DNA from: Peptococcaceae bacterium
Lineage (GTDB): Bacteria; Bacillota; Desulfitobacteriia; Desulfitobacteriales; Syntrophobotulaceae
Direction of reading: 5' to 3'
DNA: 33,097 nt
Assembly: GCA_009783315.1 (NCBI GenBank)
Contig: WRHI01000025.1
Location: forward strand, 1 to 33,097
In this document: in pieces, positions 15,060-23,797 of the stretch
How the letters are laid out: each line of letters starts with the position of its first letter
Position numbering within the stretch: position 1 is the stretch's first letter
Made by a program: the position numbers and the translations under genes
The notes under the pieces: generated by a model
What the model saw: the letters and a program-made list of their open reading frames with translations, nothing else
What the model was told of the DNA's origin: nothing
Databases searched by the model: none

Positions 15060-15704
15060 TCATCGAATCTGTGTAAACGAATCTGTATCAATCTCATAAA
15101 CCCGATCACACAAAATATCAATGTCATTGGCGTCATGAGAAGCCACAAGAATTGTCTTCCCAAGCTCTCTCAAATACAAAAAAAGCTTACGCATATCGTC
15201 CACGCCGGTGTTATCAAGTCCGTTCATCGGCTCATCCAACACAAGATAAGCCGGATCCTCCATAATCGCTTGGGCAATACCTAACCGCTGGCGCATTCCC
15301 AAGGAATACTTACCCACAGGTTTTTTGCTCTTCCAATCCAGCCCCACCAATTCCATGGTTTCCTGTATCTGCTTGCAGCCGATCTTGCGCTGAATCCCCG
15401 CCAGAAACTTCAAATTGCGAAACCCGCTGTAATTAGGTAAAAACCCCGGTGCCTCAATAATAATGCCAATATTTTTGGGCACATCAACCTCACGGCCAAT
15501 TTCATGGCCGCCCACCGTAATTCTCCCGGTCGTGAGCGGCATAAAACCACAGATGCACTTAAAGAGGACCGTCTTACCCGAGCCGTTTCGTCCGACAACG
15601 CCTGTAATCTCCCCCGGCTCCGCGGCCATTGAAACATTATAAAAAACAATATTATCCTTGAATGATTTGGTCGCCTCCCTGACCCGAATTCCACTTTGAA
15701 GCAT
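15060..15704 (-). CDS. ABC transporter ATP-binding protein (ABC-2 exporter type)
   Basis: 214 aa from ATG 15704 behind GGGGGGTG; in-frame codons upstream belong to the repeat-containing spacer. Walker A GRNGSGKT is at 38-45, signature YSLGMRQRL, Walker B YLVLDEP, D-loop NGLDN, and switch His in VASHDAND. The size and sequence fit ATPases of the CcmA/BcrA group, which power ABC-2 exporters for bacteriocins, antibiotics or lipids. Two ABC-2 permease genes lie directly upstream on the same strand. Confidence 0.93.
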   Translation of the reverse strand: MLQSGIRVREATKSFKDNIVFYNVSMAAEPGEITGVVGRNGSGKTVLFKCICGFMPLTTGRITVGGHEIGREVDVPKNIGIIIEAPGFLPNYSGFRNLKFLAGIQRKIGCKQIQETMELVGLDWKSKKPVGKYSLGMRQRLGIAQAIMEDPAYLVLDEPMNGLDNTGVDDMRKLFLYLRELGKTILVASHDANDIDILCDRVYEIDTDSFTQIR

Positions 15705-15725
15705 AACGCACCCCCCTGCTCGTTT

Positions 15726-15746
15726 GTTCGATATTCGATGTTCGAA
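15726..15746. repeat. heptanucleotide tandem repeat of TTCGAT type x3
   Basis: Three units in a row: GTTCGAT, ATTCGAT, GTTCGAA. It lies in the 59-bp spacer between the second permease stop and the ATPase start. Confidence 0.7.
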
Positions 15747-15763
15747 ACGCCCGCCTCCATATC

Positions 15764-16672
15764 TCAAACAGGCGGCATAATGTCAACACTTTTCTTCCTT
15801 ACGACCAGCACAGCCAACCCGCTCAAAACAACATTAATCCCCACAAGGGCGCTCAGCGCGTACGAACGCGGCGGCAGCGGCTTATAATTGGCCACATCGA
15901 TTGCGTTGAGACTCGCCCAAGACACCGGTGAAAAATAATCGATTGTAATATTTTTATAAAAACCGCCAACATCCAAAGCAAACAGCTTCCCGCTGCCCAT
16001 ATCAAAAGCAAAGAAAGGCAGGAAAATCAGGAACAGCGCCAACGCCGTTCCGAACCCCCGTCCCAAACTCTGGTTAATCACAAAATGAACCAATCCCAAG
16101 AACACACCGATGAGCCAAGACAAACAAAAACACCAGGCCATAGCCGAAAAAGGCGAATAATCCATCATAATCCGATAACTGAAAAAGAAAGGCACGCCAT
16201 AAGCCCCCCCCGCGTTCGTCTGAGCCAAAGTCCCGATGATTTGACCCCACCCCGAGGAAAACCCCACATGAGGCAGCATCAGCAGGTTCGACAACACAAA
16301 GATGGTGGCAAAATACAGCGCCGACGCCACCATAATATAAAAAATCTGCCCCAGGGCCCAAGTCGTTTTCCCCATACGGATCATCATACTGGACTGATGC
16401 GAATCAACAAAAGGCGCGTCGCAAAACAGCAGCAGAATACCCAGCATAAAAATAAACACCAAATACGGGTTGTCCATCAAAAAAGGAAACAGCCACGGGG
16501 TCACGCCAATATCCGCGTCCGCGCAAAACCTGCGGACATAAACCAACAGTGAAAGCAAAAACGATGCCAACAGCAGTACAATAACATAAATGCGGGGATT
16601 GCCCGGCCACTTGCGAATGTTAAGCCAGCCACACGACAGGATCCCCGCAGCCTTTTTCCAAAACTTATCCAT
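15764..16672 (-). CDS. ABC-2 type permease (second)
   Basis: 302 aa with about six to seven hydrophobic segments (first at about 28-48, last at about 270-293). It starts at ATG 16672 behind AAGGAGGATGGCC, overlapping the first permease by 8 bp (translational coupling). The same length as its neighbour suggests a heterodimeric permease driven by the downstream ATPase. No substrate motif is visible. The LanFEG/BcrAB-type self-protection exporters have this arrangement. Confidence 0.88.
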   Translation of the reverse strand: MDKFWKKAAGILSCGWLNIRKWPGNPRIYVIVLLLASFLLSLLVYVRRFCADADIGVTPWLFPFLMDNPYLVFIFMLGILLLFCDAPFVDSHQSSMMIRMGKTTWALGQIFYIMVASALYFATIFVLSNLLMLPHVGFSSGWGQIIGTLAQTNAGGAYGVPFFFSYRIMMDYSPFSAMAWCFCLSWLIGVFLGLVHFVINQSLGRGFGTALALFLIFLPFFAFDMGSGKLFALDVGGFYKNITIDYFSPVSWASLNAIDVANYKPLPPRSYALSALVGINVVLSGLAVLVVRKKSVDIMPPV

Positions 16673-17573
16673 AGGCCATCCTCCTTTTCAGCTGCCGGAT
16701 AATGAGCAGGCTCAGAGGAATGCCCACCAGCCAAAAAACAACAGTTTCATACAGAAAAGACCAGACGGGCAGCGGCACCCCAGACTTGTTTTCCAAGACA
16801 CTCCTGCCGATCAGCACAACCGTCGGCGTCGCCCAAGTCGGCAGCCAGACGAAAAGTGTATCCGAAAGCGTGCGAAAGGTCACCGCCAGAATCATGGGCG
16901 AAGCCAACACCACGAAAACATTCTGGAACTTGGTCGAAACCAGCAAAGCCAACACGGCATAAAACGCCGCTCCCAGCGACATCCCAACAATATGAATCAC
17001 AAAATAAAGGACAGAATGACCATCCGCCAAAAGCGTCCCATGGGTAAACTGAACCGTAGATAAAAACGCGGGACCTTTCGGGTACACCAAAGGCACCTTC
17101 AACCGCAGCACCAAAATGAACAACGTTTCTCCCAACGCAACGGTCGCAAACCCCGACAAAGCACAAGTGACAATTTTAGAAACCGCGTAAGGAACCGCGC
17201 TGCCCCGGATAAGCAGTGGTTTCAGAAACTGGTGATTCCAATCCAGACAAAAAGCCGCCGCAAAAGGCAGCGCCGCCAAAACATAGAAAATATCGTTGAA
17301 GGCGCTGCTCTGGCTCACCATATGCAAATAAGCGACATCAATATTCAATTCATTAATCTGGTGATTTACGCTGATAAGCAGCATGAAAGTCATGCCCAGC
17401 ACAGCCAGTGGAAACACTCGTGACACGAAGGCCCGATACAAATCCATCCGCAAGAAATTCACCAACCCATTGTGGGTAAGCTCACGCCAGAAATGTTTGA
17501 CAAGCTCCTTTTTGTCAGCCTCTTTCATATCATACCCAGGCCGCCAGGAGGTTTTCATCAATTTATCTCCCAT
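16665..17573 (-). CDS. ABC-2 type permease (first)
   Basis: 302 aa from ATG 17573 (GGAG 5 nt upstream); an in-frame upstream extension overlaps the lipoprotein gene and is unlikely. It has a cytoplasmic N-terminus of about 40 residues (KKELVKHFWRELTHN), then six membrane segments ending with a basic tail (RQLKRRMAYG). Equal length with the next permease and the coupled start point to one transporter. It follows the lipoprotein gene by 25 bp. Confidence 0.88.
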   Translation of the reverse strand: MGDKLMKTSWRPGYDMKEADKKELVKHFWRELTHNGLVNFLRMDLYRAFVSRVFPLAVLGMTFMLLISVNHQINELNIDVAYLHMVSQSSAFNDIFYVLAALPFAAAFCLDWNHQFLKPLLIRGSAVPYAVSKIVTCALSGFATVALGETLFILVLRLKVPLVYPKGPAFLSTVQFTHGTLLADGHSVLYFVIHIVGMSLGAAFYAVLALLVSTKFQNVFVVLASPMILAVTFRTLSDTLFVWLPTWATPTVVLIGRSVLENKSGVPLPVWSFLYETVVFWLVGIPLSLLIIRQLKRRMAYG

Positions 17574-17598
17574 ACGCGCTCCATCCTCAGTTAACCCA

Positions 17599-18702
17599 TT
17601 ACAGAAACTCTTTGCCTGTATAGGCGTTAAAATACAGCGTCGACGTGACATAATACGTCTTGCCGTCATCAAGCAGCATTTTTTCCTGTAACTCGGCGCA
17701 CCATGCCGGAACCAGATGATAATTCTTTTGGGTAGCGTCGTCAGGAAAGGCCGCGTAACACAGCTCCAAACTCTTCACCGTCGTTTCTTTCGTCGAAATA
17801 ATGCCGGCGTATTTTGCTTTCACACACGCCAAAGCATCCGCCGCGCTGATAATTGTGCCTGAACTCAAGGCCTCATCATGCACCTCATATATCGGAGAAA
17901 CCTTCAGATATCTGATCCCTTCCGCCCCATAACAGATTTCAACCGTAACCCCATAGACCAGCAAATAATCCAAATCCCGGCTTTTTCCCAGCAGAGGAAT
18001 GTCATCCAAACACACCTCCATCACAACATAGTAGCAATCGTCCTCCACACCCCATTGACCTTTGCCGGCACTCTCCTCACCCTCACGGGGGTTCTCTTGC
18101 CGCTCCACAGCCAGCTTGTCCTCTTCTCGAGCGCTTAAGCTCCTATGATCCAACGCAAAAGTCTCTTTCACGTTTAAAGTATACCGCTCAAAAAGAAAAA
18201 AAACCGTTCCCCTGACATCCCCAGCCTGAACTCTTGACACCTCCTCCTTGACGATATCTTCAGCCCGGGCCCGGGGCATAAAAGGTAAATCCACGTCCCT
18301 CTCAAAAAACAGGGTATCATCCCTCGCCGGATCAGCAGCCCCGGCGGATCGGTAATTAAAAACCCCGCTGATATACTCATAGGCAGGCACGATATAATGA
18401 ATTCCCGAAATCGGGTTGATCAGCAACTCGCTGCCGTCTGTGGCGCGAACCGCATACTCGGATTTCGCTCTTTGGTCGTTCGGAATGGAGGCACTGGCAA
18501 GAAACCTCTTCGCAAAATGGCCGTAATAATCCAACAGATTAGCCCGCTCCACTTTATAGGTGGCGGCCTCAGCTTTTTCGGTGCTCAACACAACGCCGGG
18601 ATCAACAAGAATGTTATAAACCAGCTTTCCCTCCGTCGGCGCGCAGGCAGTCAACCCCAAAAGAAGAACCATTATCAGCAAAAAAGCAAGCGGTCTTTTC
18701 AC
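17599..18702 (-). CDS. secreted lipoprotein of the ABC cassette
   Basis: 367 aa from GTG 18702, GGAAGGAG 6 nt upstream. Signal sequence KRPLAFLLIMVLLLGLTAC with a clean lipobox (L-T-A-C), Cys20 being the lipidated residue. The mature part is mixed alpha/beta with no domain I can name; a charged segment EEDKLAVERQENPREGEES lies near the middle. It sits between the small secreted protein and the permeases, so it may bind the exported compound outside the membrane or protect against it. It is not a typical solute-binding protein in size or motifs. Confidence 0.85.
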   Translation of the reverse strand: MKRPLAFLLIMVLLLGLTACAPTEGKLVYNILVDPGVVLSTEKAEAATYKVERANLLDYYGHFAKRFLASASIPNDQRAKSEYAVRATDGSELLINPISGIHYIVPAYEYISGVFNYRSAGAADPARDDTLFFERDVDLPFMPRARAEDIVKEEVSRVQAGDVRGTVFFLFERYTLNVKETFALDHRSLSAREEDKLAVERQENPREGEESAGKGQWGVEDDCYYVVMEVCLDDIPLLGKSRDLDYLLVYGVTVEICYGAEGIRYLKVSPIYEVHDEALSSGTIISAADALACVKAKYAGIISTKETTVKSLELCYAAFPDDATQKNYHLVPAWCAELQEKMLLDDGKTYYVTSTLYFNAYTGKEFL

Positions 18703-18808
18703 AAAAAACTCCTTCCGAAAAACCAAACAGAACCTGAGTCCGCCTATAGGAACCAGAGTTCCATCCCGGCGAACACCAGGTTCCGTCAACACCAACCAAA
18801 AAATCAAA

Positions 18809-19219
18809 TCACGGATACCAGACACCATTCATTGTCACAATTCCCTGACCGTATCTGTTGGCATACAAGCGAACTGTATTCCACTGAATATCATCCATAT
18901 TGACAGAGCTTTTGTAATAGATCTTCATTGGAGCCAAATCCTGGCTAGCCACTCTGTAGGTCAAATACTTAGAGCCATTTTCATCGTTTTCAAACTTGCG
19001 AATGTCGAACACCAAATAAGCGCTTTTGCTTACATTGCCGCCCTGCGGGTAAATATCCGCGTGATAGGCTCTGTCAGTCTTTAAACCGGCATCATAAGCA
19101 CTACCTCCCGCGTTCAGAGCAAAATCAAAATCCTTAGCGGGCGAACCCGCGAATACAGGTATCGCCAAGCCCAGACACAGAACCAACGTCAGAACCGCGA
19201 TAACAGCCTTATTCTTCAC
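18809..19219 (-). CDS. small secreted protein, first gene of the ABC cassette
   Basis: 136 aa from GTG 19219 with AAGGAGG 7 nt upstream. Signal peptide about 1-24, cleavage expected after VFA. The mature part is about 112 aa, polar and aromatic (Tyr-rich), beta-like, with no cysteine, ending NGVWYP. I do not recognise it. It directly follows a near-consensus promoter and is probably the most highly expressed product of the cassette. It might be the exported effector or a cell-surface protein. Confidence 0.85.
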   Translation of the reverse strand: MKNKAVIAVLTLVLCLGLAIPVFAGSPAKDFDFALNAGGSAYDAGLKTDRAYHADIYPQGGNVSKSAYLVFDIRKFENDENGSKYLTYRVASQDLAPMKIYYKSSVNMDDIQWNTVRLYANRYGQGIVTMNGVWYP

Positions 19220-19336
19220 TCCTCATCCTCCTTCTTAATATGTTCTCTTACTCCACAGAAACAATGGGCTAGAATCATGATTAAAGTTAAAACCATTCTT
19301 TTCCCATTGCGTCTGCCGTTGCTTTTGTCTGAACTG

Positions 19337-19365
19337 AGTATATTTTAAAGGATTAGAAATGTCAA
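19337..19365 (-). promoter_or_regulatory. near-consensus sigma-A promoter of the ABC cassette
   Basis: Minus strand: TTGACA (19360-19365), 17-bp spacer, TATACT (19337-19342), then a leader of about 110 nt before the GTG at 19219. It makes the cassette transcriptionally independent of mreBC. The 362-bp gene-free stretch 19220-19581 otherwise holds only the 17-bp tandem duplication. Confidence 0.75.
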
Positions 19366-19539
19366 GAGCAAAAAGCCTGGATATTTGGCGATTCCCCGCC
19401 TATAGGCAAATCCATCAAGATATCTTCAAAAGAAAAATGTTCAATTTATATTTTTCCTCTATAATTTATTAGCAACATCATTAATGCAACGCGGCTCCGG
19501 AAACAAGGACTGTCCGGGCGTCGACTCATCTGTATTCCA

Positions 19540-19573
19540 GCAAGTGCCTTCGCTAAGCAAGTGCCTTCGCTAA
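19540..19573. repeat. 17-bp perfect tandem duplication after mreC
   Basis: GCAAGTGCCTTCGCTAA occurs twice in direct succession (19540-19556 and 19557-19573), 8 bp beyond the mreC stop codon. Confidence 0.95.
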
Positions 19574-19581
19574 CGCAAGAA

Positions 19582-20442
19582 TCATTCCTCAGAGACTCCC
19601 CCACAAAGAACAGAAACCGCCTCTATAGCGTCAAAACCTACTGCCGGCGTTACATAAGCCGTCTTCATGAGCCCCGAAGGGTTCATCACCACATCCGCCA
19701 CCGTTCCAATGACCACACCCTTTGGATACACGCCGCCCAGACCGGATGTCAGCACCAAATCCCCCACAACCACCTCGTCCTCTTGTCGAAAATCCATCCG
19801 GAGCGTCTCCCGTTCCTGCAACCGCGAACCCTGCCTGTAGGCGCCGTAGATCACGCCAAAAACAGCTTCGCCCCGAACATCGCGCACAAAAGCCGAAGCC
19901 TGACCCTGGGCGTCCGTCAGCAACAACACCTGGGCCGTGGTTTCCGTCAGTGAAACAACTTTTCCCACCAACCCGGCATGAGTCAAAACCGGCGCGTTCA
20001 GAATAATCCCATGTCGGCGGCCTTTGTTGATCTTAACCGTTTGATACCAAGCGTTCTGATTGCGGCCAATAACGTCGGCGACCACCAATTTATCCCGATA
20101 GAGCTCCAGAAACTCGCTGTCACTGGAAACACGAACCCGTTCGGACCCAGCCAACTGTTCGCGCAGCAGAGCGTTTTCCGCCACCAAATCCTCCACCGCC
20201 TGGCGCAAAGTTTCGTTTTCCTCCTGAACACCAAAACCAAACAGCGAATTCGCCACATCCCCCACGCCGCCGCTCACACGCAAAAAAAACCTCTCCGCCG
20301 GAGAAAGCGCACCGTTCATAACGTCTCCGACAGGATTATAAAAGGCCGCCCCCAGGCTCGTCAGACGCATGACGGTAATCGTCCCCAGAACCACGGCAAA
20401 GACAATCACAGATACGCCAATGGCGCCTATCCTTCTTTTCAT
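19582..20442 (-). CDS. mreC: rod shape-determining protein MreC
   Basis: 286 aa from ATG 20442, behind GAGGTGAGAGAC. One N-terminal membrane anchor (about 5-27), a coiled coil (about 65-100: EENETLRQAVEDLVAENALLREQL spread over this region), then the two beta-barrel domains (VVGDLVLTSGLGGVYPKG near the C-terminal side). Known role: periplasmic-face scaffold that activates PBP2/RodA. It follows mreB by 65 bp; the gene that should follow, mreD, is 5.4 kb away. Confidence 0.94.
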   Translation of the reverse strand: MKRRIGAIGVSVIVFAVVLGTITVMRLTSLGAAFYNPVGDVMNGALSPAERFFLRVSGGVGDVANSLFGFGVQEENETLRQAVEDLVAENALLREQLAGSERVRVSSDSEFLELYRDKLVVADVIGRNQNAWYQTVKINKGRRHGIILNAPVLTHAGLVGKVVSLTETTAQVLLLTDAQGQASAFVRDVRGEAVFGVIYGAYRQGSRLQERETLRMDFRQEDEVVVGDLVLTSGLGGVYPKGVVIGTVADVVMNPSGLMKTAYVTPAVGFDAIEAVSVLCGGVSEE

Positions 20443-20507
20443 GTCTCTCACCTCTTGATCTGAATTCAATGGATCCTGATCTCTTTTGAAGGCGGTAGGA
20501 AAAACCG

Positions 20508-21518
20508 TTAGCTTTTCTGCATGGCCGCAATCTTCTTAAGGATTCTTTCATTTTCCAACACTCTGCCTGTGCCCATAGCCACGCACACCAGCGGATCTTC
20601 AGCCAAATGAACCGGTATTCCCGTTTCATCGGCAAGGAGGCGATCCAAATTGCGCAGAAGCGACCCGCCCCCCGCCATAATGATACCCCGGTCCATAATA
20701 TCTCCCGATAACTCCGGCGGCGTTCTCTCCAAACAAACCTTGACAGCGTCAATAATGCTGGCCACAGGCTCACTCAGCGCCAGCGTAATCTCCTCCGACT
20801 TAATATCAATGGTTTTAGGCAGCCCCGTCATCAGGTCACGCCCCTTAATCGAGTAAACCAGCCCTTTTTCCGGCATATAAGCGAATCCGATCTTCTTCTT
20901 GATTTCCTCTGCCGACTGATACCCCACCGATAAATTATAATGGCGCTTAATATAAGCAATGATGGCGTCATCCATTTCGTCGCCGGCCACACGGATAGAC
21001 CCCGCCGTCACAATCCCCCCCATGGAGATCACCGCCACTTCGGTTGTACCGCCGCCAATATCCACAATCATGTTCCCCGTAGGATCGCTAACGGGCATAT
21101 CAGCGCCTATCGCCGCCGCCATGGGTTCCTCAAGAATAATGGGCTCTTTGGCCCCCGCCGCCACTGCGGCTTCCTTGACAGCTCTTTCCTCCACCGCCGT
21201 CACCCCGGATGGCACACAGATCACCACCCGCGGACGGGCAAACACAAAAGGAGATCCCAAAGCCTGAGAAATAAAATACTTCAGCATTTTAAAAGTCACG
21301 TTAAAATCAGAAATCACACCATCTTTGAGAGGCCGAACCGCCATAATATTGCCCGGGGTACGGCCAATCATTTCCTTAGCCCTATCCCCCACCGCTAACG
21401 GCTCGTTGTTATCAGACCGAATCGCCACCACCGACGGTTCACAAATCACAATACCCTTGCCCTTCATATGCACAAGCGTATTCGCCGTACCCAGGTCAAT
21501 ACCCAAATCCCGCGACAT
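20508..21518 (-). CDS. mreB: rod shape-determining actin homologue MreB
   Basis: 336 aa from ATG 21518; an in-frame GTG two codons upstream (21524) has the better distance to AAAGGATGG and may be the true start. Actin-fold motifs: [11 protein letters not shown] (phosphate 1), [17 protein letters not shown] (phosphate 2) and [15 protein letters not shown] (adenosine). It forms membrane filaments that guide lateral wall synthesis. The duplicated CCTTTCCAATCCTAGAA upstream supplies its Shine-Dalgarno region on the minus strand. Confidence 0.96.
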   Translation of the reverse strand: MSRDLGIDLGTANTLVHMKGKGIVICEPSVVAIRSDNNEPLAVGDRAKEMIGRTPGNIMAVRPLKDGVISDFNVTFKMLKYFISQALGSPFVFARPRVVICVPSGVTAVEERAVKEAAVAAGAKEPIILEEPMAAAIGADMPVSDPTGNMIVDIGGGTTEVAVISMGGIVTAGSIRVAGDEMDDAIIAYIKRHYNLSVGYQSAEEIKKKIGFAYMPEKGLVYSIKGRDLMTGLPKTIDIKSEEITLALSEPVASIIDAVKVCLERTPPELSGDIMDRGIIMAGGGSLLRNLDRLLADETGIPVHLAEDPLVCVAMGTGRVLENERILKKIAAMQKS

Positions 21519-21533
21519 AAACACCTATACCAT

Positions 21534-21567
21534 CCTTTCCAATCCTAGAACCTTTCCAATCCTAGAA
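21534..21567. repeat. 17-bp perfect tandem duplication over the radC stop codon
   Basis: CCTTTCCAATCCTAGAA at 21534-21550 is repeated exactly at 21551-21567. The second copy contains the radC TAG stop (21562-21564); both give GGAAAGG on the minus strand before mreB. Confidence 0.95.
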
Positions 21568-22239
21568 GATAAGACCTTCCTTACAACTGAAGAAAATCCC
21601 GTCGCCAATAATAATATGATCCACAACCTCAATACCCAGCAATTTGCCCCCCTGCACCAAACGCGCTGTTATCTGCCGGTCCTCCGGGCTGGGCTCCGTA
21701 TCCCCGCTGGGATGATTATGTACTAGGATAACCGCATTGGCGCTGCGGCGGATGGCTTCCTTAAAACACTCGCGCGGATGGATAACCGTTGCGTTCAGAG
21801 AACCGACCGAAACCTTATCAATACCCAAACAACAATTCTTGGTGTTGAGCATAATGACCCAAAAATGCTCCCGATCGAGACCACTCATCTGGTCCATAAC
21901 CAAATTCGCCGCGTCCTCAGGCGATGTAATTCTGGGCCGGGGAACCGAAGACTGCCGCATGCGCTTGCCCAACTCAAGGGCCGCCAGAATCTGACCCGCC
22001 TTAACGGGACCAATGCCGTTCTGTTCCGTCAGATCAAAAGCCGACATCCGACCAAGGCGGCCTAACCCTCCTATCTCCAACAGAATTCTTTCCGCCATCT
22101 CCAACACGTTTTCCTCTTGGGATCCTGTGCGCAAGACAATGGCTAGAAGCTCAGCGTCCGTCAAAGGCTCCACGCCATATCGGAATAGCCGTTCCCGCGG
22201 CTGAAGATCCTTGGGCAGCTCCGTCATACGGTATCTCAT
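21562..22239 (-). CDS. radC: RadC-family JAB domain protein
   Basis: 225 aa from ATG 22239 behind GAGGAGAGAGAAT; five extra in-frame codons upstream are not needed. N-terminal helix-hairpin-helix region (NGIGPVKAGQILAALELG) and a C-terminal JAMM/MPN domain with HNHPSGDTEPSPED (zinc His-x-His and Asp). The family was once linked to DNA repair, but the precise activity is uncertain. Its position between maf and mreB is the usual clostridial order. Confidence 0.95.
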   Translation of the reverse strand: MRYRMTELPKDLQPRERLFRYGVEPLTDAELLAIVLRTGSQEENVLEMAERILLEIGGLGRLGRMSAFDLTEQNGIGPVKAGQILAALELGKRMRQSSVPRPRITSPEDAANLVMDQMSGLDREHFWVIMLNTKNCCLGIDKVSVGSLNATVIHPRECFKEAIRRSANAVILVHNHPSGDTEPSPEDRQITARLVQGGKLLGIEVVDHIIIGDGIFFSCKEGLIF

Positions 22240-22256
22240 ATTCTCTCTCCTCAATC

Positions 22257-22274
22257 CGTCATTTTCGTCATTTT
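22257..22274. repeat. 9-bp tandem duplication between maf and radC
   Basis: CGTCATTTT occurs twice in succession (22257-22265, 22266-22274), in the 49-bp gap 15 bp beyond the maf stop. Confidence 0.8.
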
Positions 22275-22288
22275 CTTTTTCGACTTCA

Positions 22289-23017
22289 TCATGTCACGTT
22301 CCGCCGGACCCCCAGCGAATCCAAAATAGACGTCACAACCTCCATAGGCAAGCCAATCACATTGGACTCCGAACCCTGACGCCTCGCGATCAGGCGGCTC
22401 CCCAGACCCTGAATCGCGTAACCAGCCGCTTTATCTGTCCCTTCACCGGTATCAAGATACCATTCAATGATCTCATCACTAAGCCGTACAAACTCGACCA
22501 AAGTCGCCTCAGCCCGCGTAGTTGGCGGCATCCACTCTATCGATTGCCCCAACGTTACCGACCGAGCCGTCTCATGCCATGTCTGATCACCCCCTCTCAC
22601 CGACGCCATCACAGCCACACCCGTAAGAACCGTATGGGTTTTGCCGCTAAGAGATAGCAGCATCTCACGAGCATGAGCACGATTTCTGGGTTTGCCCAAA
22701 ACCGCTCCCCGCAAAACAACCAGCGTGTCCGCCGCTAAAACAACAGGCCCCTGCCGGACAAAAACCGATTCACCGACACTTGGCAGCTCGCCGCTGCAAA
22801 TCGGTTTTTCAGCGGGCGCGTGAAGGGTCAAATCATGAACAAACGATCCGGCTATGAGCGCTTTTGCTTTGCGCAAAGCTATCATCTTGACCCCTTCCCG
22901 AGGGCAAACGCCATCAGGAAAAGACTCATCAGCTTCGACGCTGCGCCGACAAAACGTATACCCCCAAGCCCGCAAAAGATCGCAACGCCTCGGCGACGCC
23001 GAAGCAAGTATCAGCAT
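22289..23017 (-). CDS. maf: Maf-family nucleotide pyrophosphatase
   Basis: 242 aa from ATG 23017 (GGAGG 7-8 nt upstream). The N-terminal MLILASASPRRCDLL is the Maf signature; VVLAADTLVVLRG, LGKPRN and the later GTDKAAGYAIQGLGSRLI complete the active site. These enzymes hydrolyse non-canonical or specific NTPs (dTTP/UTP or m7GTP types) to protect nucleic acids and influence septation. The protein is about 40 residues longer than usual, with extra sequence around residues 65-90 (HAPAEKPICSGELPSV). Confidence 0.93.
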   Translation of the reverse strand: MLILASASPRRCDLLRAWGYTFCRRSVEADESFPDGVCPREGVKMIALRKAKALIAGSFVHDLTLHAPAEKPICSGELPSVGESVFVRQGPVVLAADTLVVLRGAVLGKPRNRAHAREMLLSLSGKTHTVLTGVAVMASVRGGDQTWHETARSVTLGQSIEWMPPTTRAEATLVEFVRLSDEIIEWYLDTGEGTDKAAGYAIQGLGSRLIARRQGSESNVIGLPMEVVTSILDSLGVRRNVT

Positions 23018-23071
23018 GCTCTTTCCTCCGAGTCCTTTCCCTTGCTCTAATTTCCAACCTCGGAGCGGCTA

Positions 23072-23704
23072 TTAAGCGAGTTTTTGGCCGATATTAAAGG
23101 ACAAAACCTCAAGATTGACAACAAGATCAACATTGCGCAATTCAATCTCCGGCGGTACATTCAGAACAATCGGCGCGAAGTTCAAGATAGCCTTAACATT
23201 GCACTGAACAAGCGCATTCGCTACATCTTGAGCGACATCCGACGGCACCGTTATGGCGCCAATATGGGTTGAGTTGTAAGGCACAATTTCTTGTAGGCGA
23301 TCAACAGAATAAACCTCAATCCCATTAACAGACATACCGATCTTCTTGGGATCGTTGTCAAAAATACTGGTGATGTTGAATCCTCTGTCCCGGAATCCCC
23401 GATAAGAGCTCAACGCCAGCCCCAGATTCCCAAGTCCAATCAGCGCGACATTCCATTCCTTGCTTAAGCCCAGGATTTTCATGATCTGGTCATACAGATC
23501 CTTGACATTGTATCCAACACCACGTATGCCAAACTCTCCGAAATAAGCCAGATCTTTGCGCACCTGCGCCGGACTGACGCCAACACCTTCAGCGATATCT
23601 CCCGAAGAGATGGTAACAATCCCTTTGTCGTCAATGAGAGAAAGAAACCGGGAATAAACAGAAAGCCTGATTACCGTCGCCTCAGGAATTTTGATCGTTT
23701 TAAT
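23072..23704 (-). CDS. rex: redox-sensing transcriptional repressor Rex (non-canonical start)
   Basis: 210 aa if begun at the ATT codon at 23704, 8 nt after AAAGGGGG. The full wHTH is then present: IPEATVIRLSVYSRFL, then VGVSPAQVRKDLAYFGEFGIRG. The Rossmann domain follows (VALIGLGNLGLAL). The length equals normal Rex (about 210). The first ordinary start codon in frame is GTG 23563, which would delete the DNA-binding domain. An upstream ATG (AAAGGGGG context) is in frame only if one G of the five-G run is removed. Known role: NAD+/NADH-controlled repressor of fermentation and anaerobic genes. The start is either a rare ATT or hides a one-base error. Confidence 0.88.
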   Translation of the reverse strand: MKTIKIPEATVIRLSVYSRFLSLIDDKGIVTISSGDIAEGVGVSPAQVRKDLAYFGEFGIRGVGYNVKDLYDQIMKILGLSKEWNVALIGLGNLGLALSSYRGFRDRGFNITSIFDNDPKKIGMSVNGIEVYSVDRLQEIVPYNSTHIGAITVPSDVAQDVANALVQCNVKAILNFAPIVLNVPPEIELRNVDLVVNLEVLSFNIGQKLA

Positions 23705-23749
23705 AACAGTGGCCCCCTTTCATCCAAGCTTTATTTAATTATTAGAATC

Positions 23750-23777
23750 AGTATATCACTTGTGAAGAAAAAGTCAA
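23750..23777 (-). promoter_or_regulatory. rex promoter
   Basis: Minus strand: TTGACT (23772-23777), 16-bp spacer, TATACT (23750-23755), about 45 nt upstream of the proposed rex start. The spacer contains TTCACAA, a Rex half-site. Confidence 0.6.
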
Positions 23778-23797
23778 AACATTCGGACTTTTCACAA
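23760..23797. promoter_or_regulatory. paired inverted Rex-like half-sites
   Basis: TTGTGAA (23760-23766) and TTCACAA (23791-23797) are perfect reverse complements, 31 bp apart start-to-start (about three helical turns). One lies between the -35 and -10 boxes of rex, the other just upstream. Classic Rex boxes join TTGTGAA and TTCACAA with a 4-bp centre, so this is a spread version or an unrelated hairpin. The inverted repeat extends to CTTGTGAA...AAAGTC against GACTTTT-CACAAG. Confidence 0.4.
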
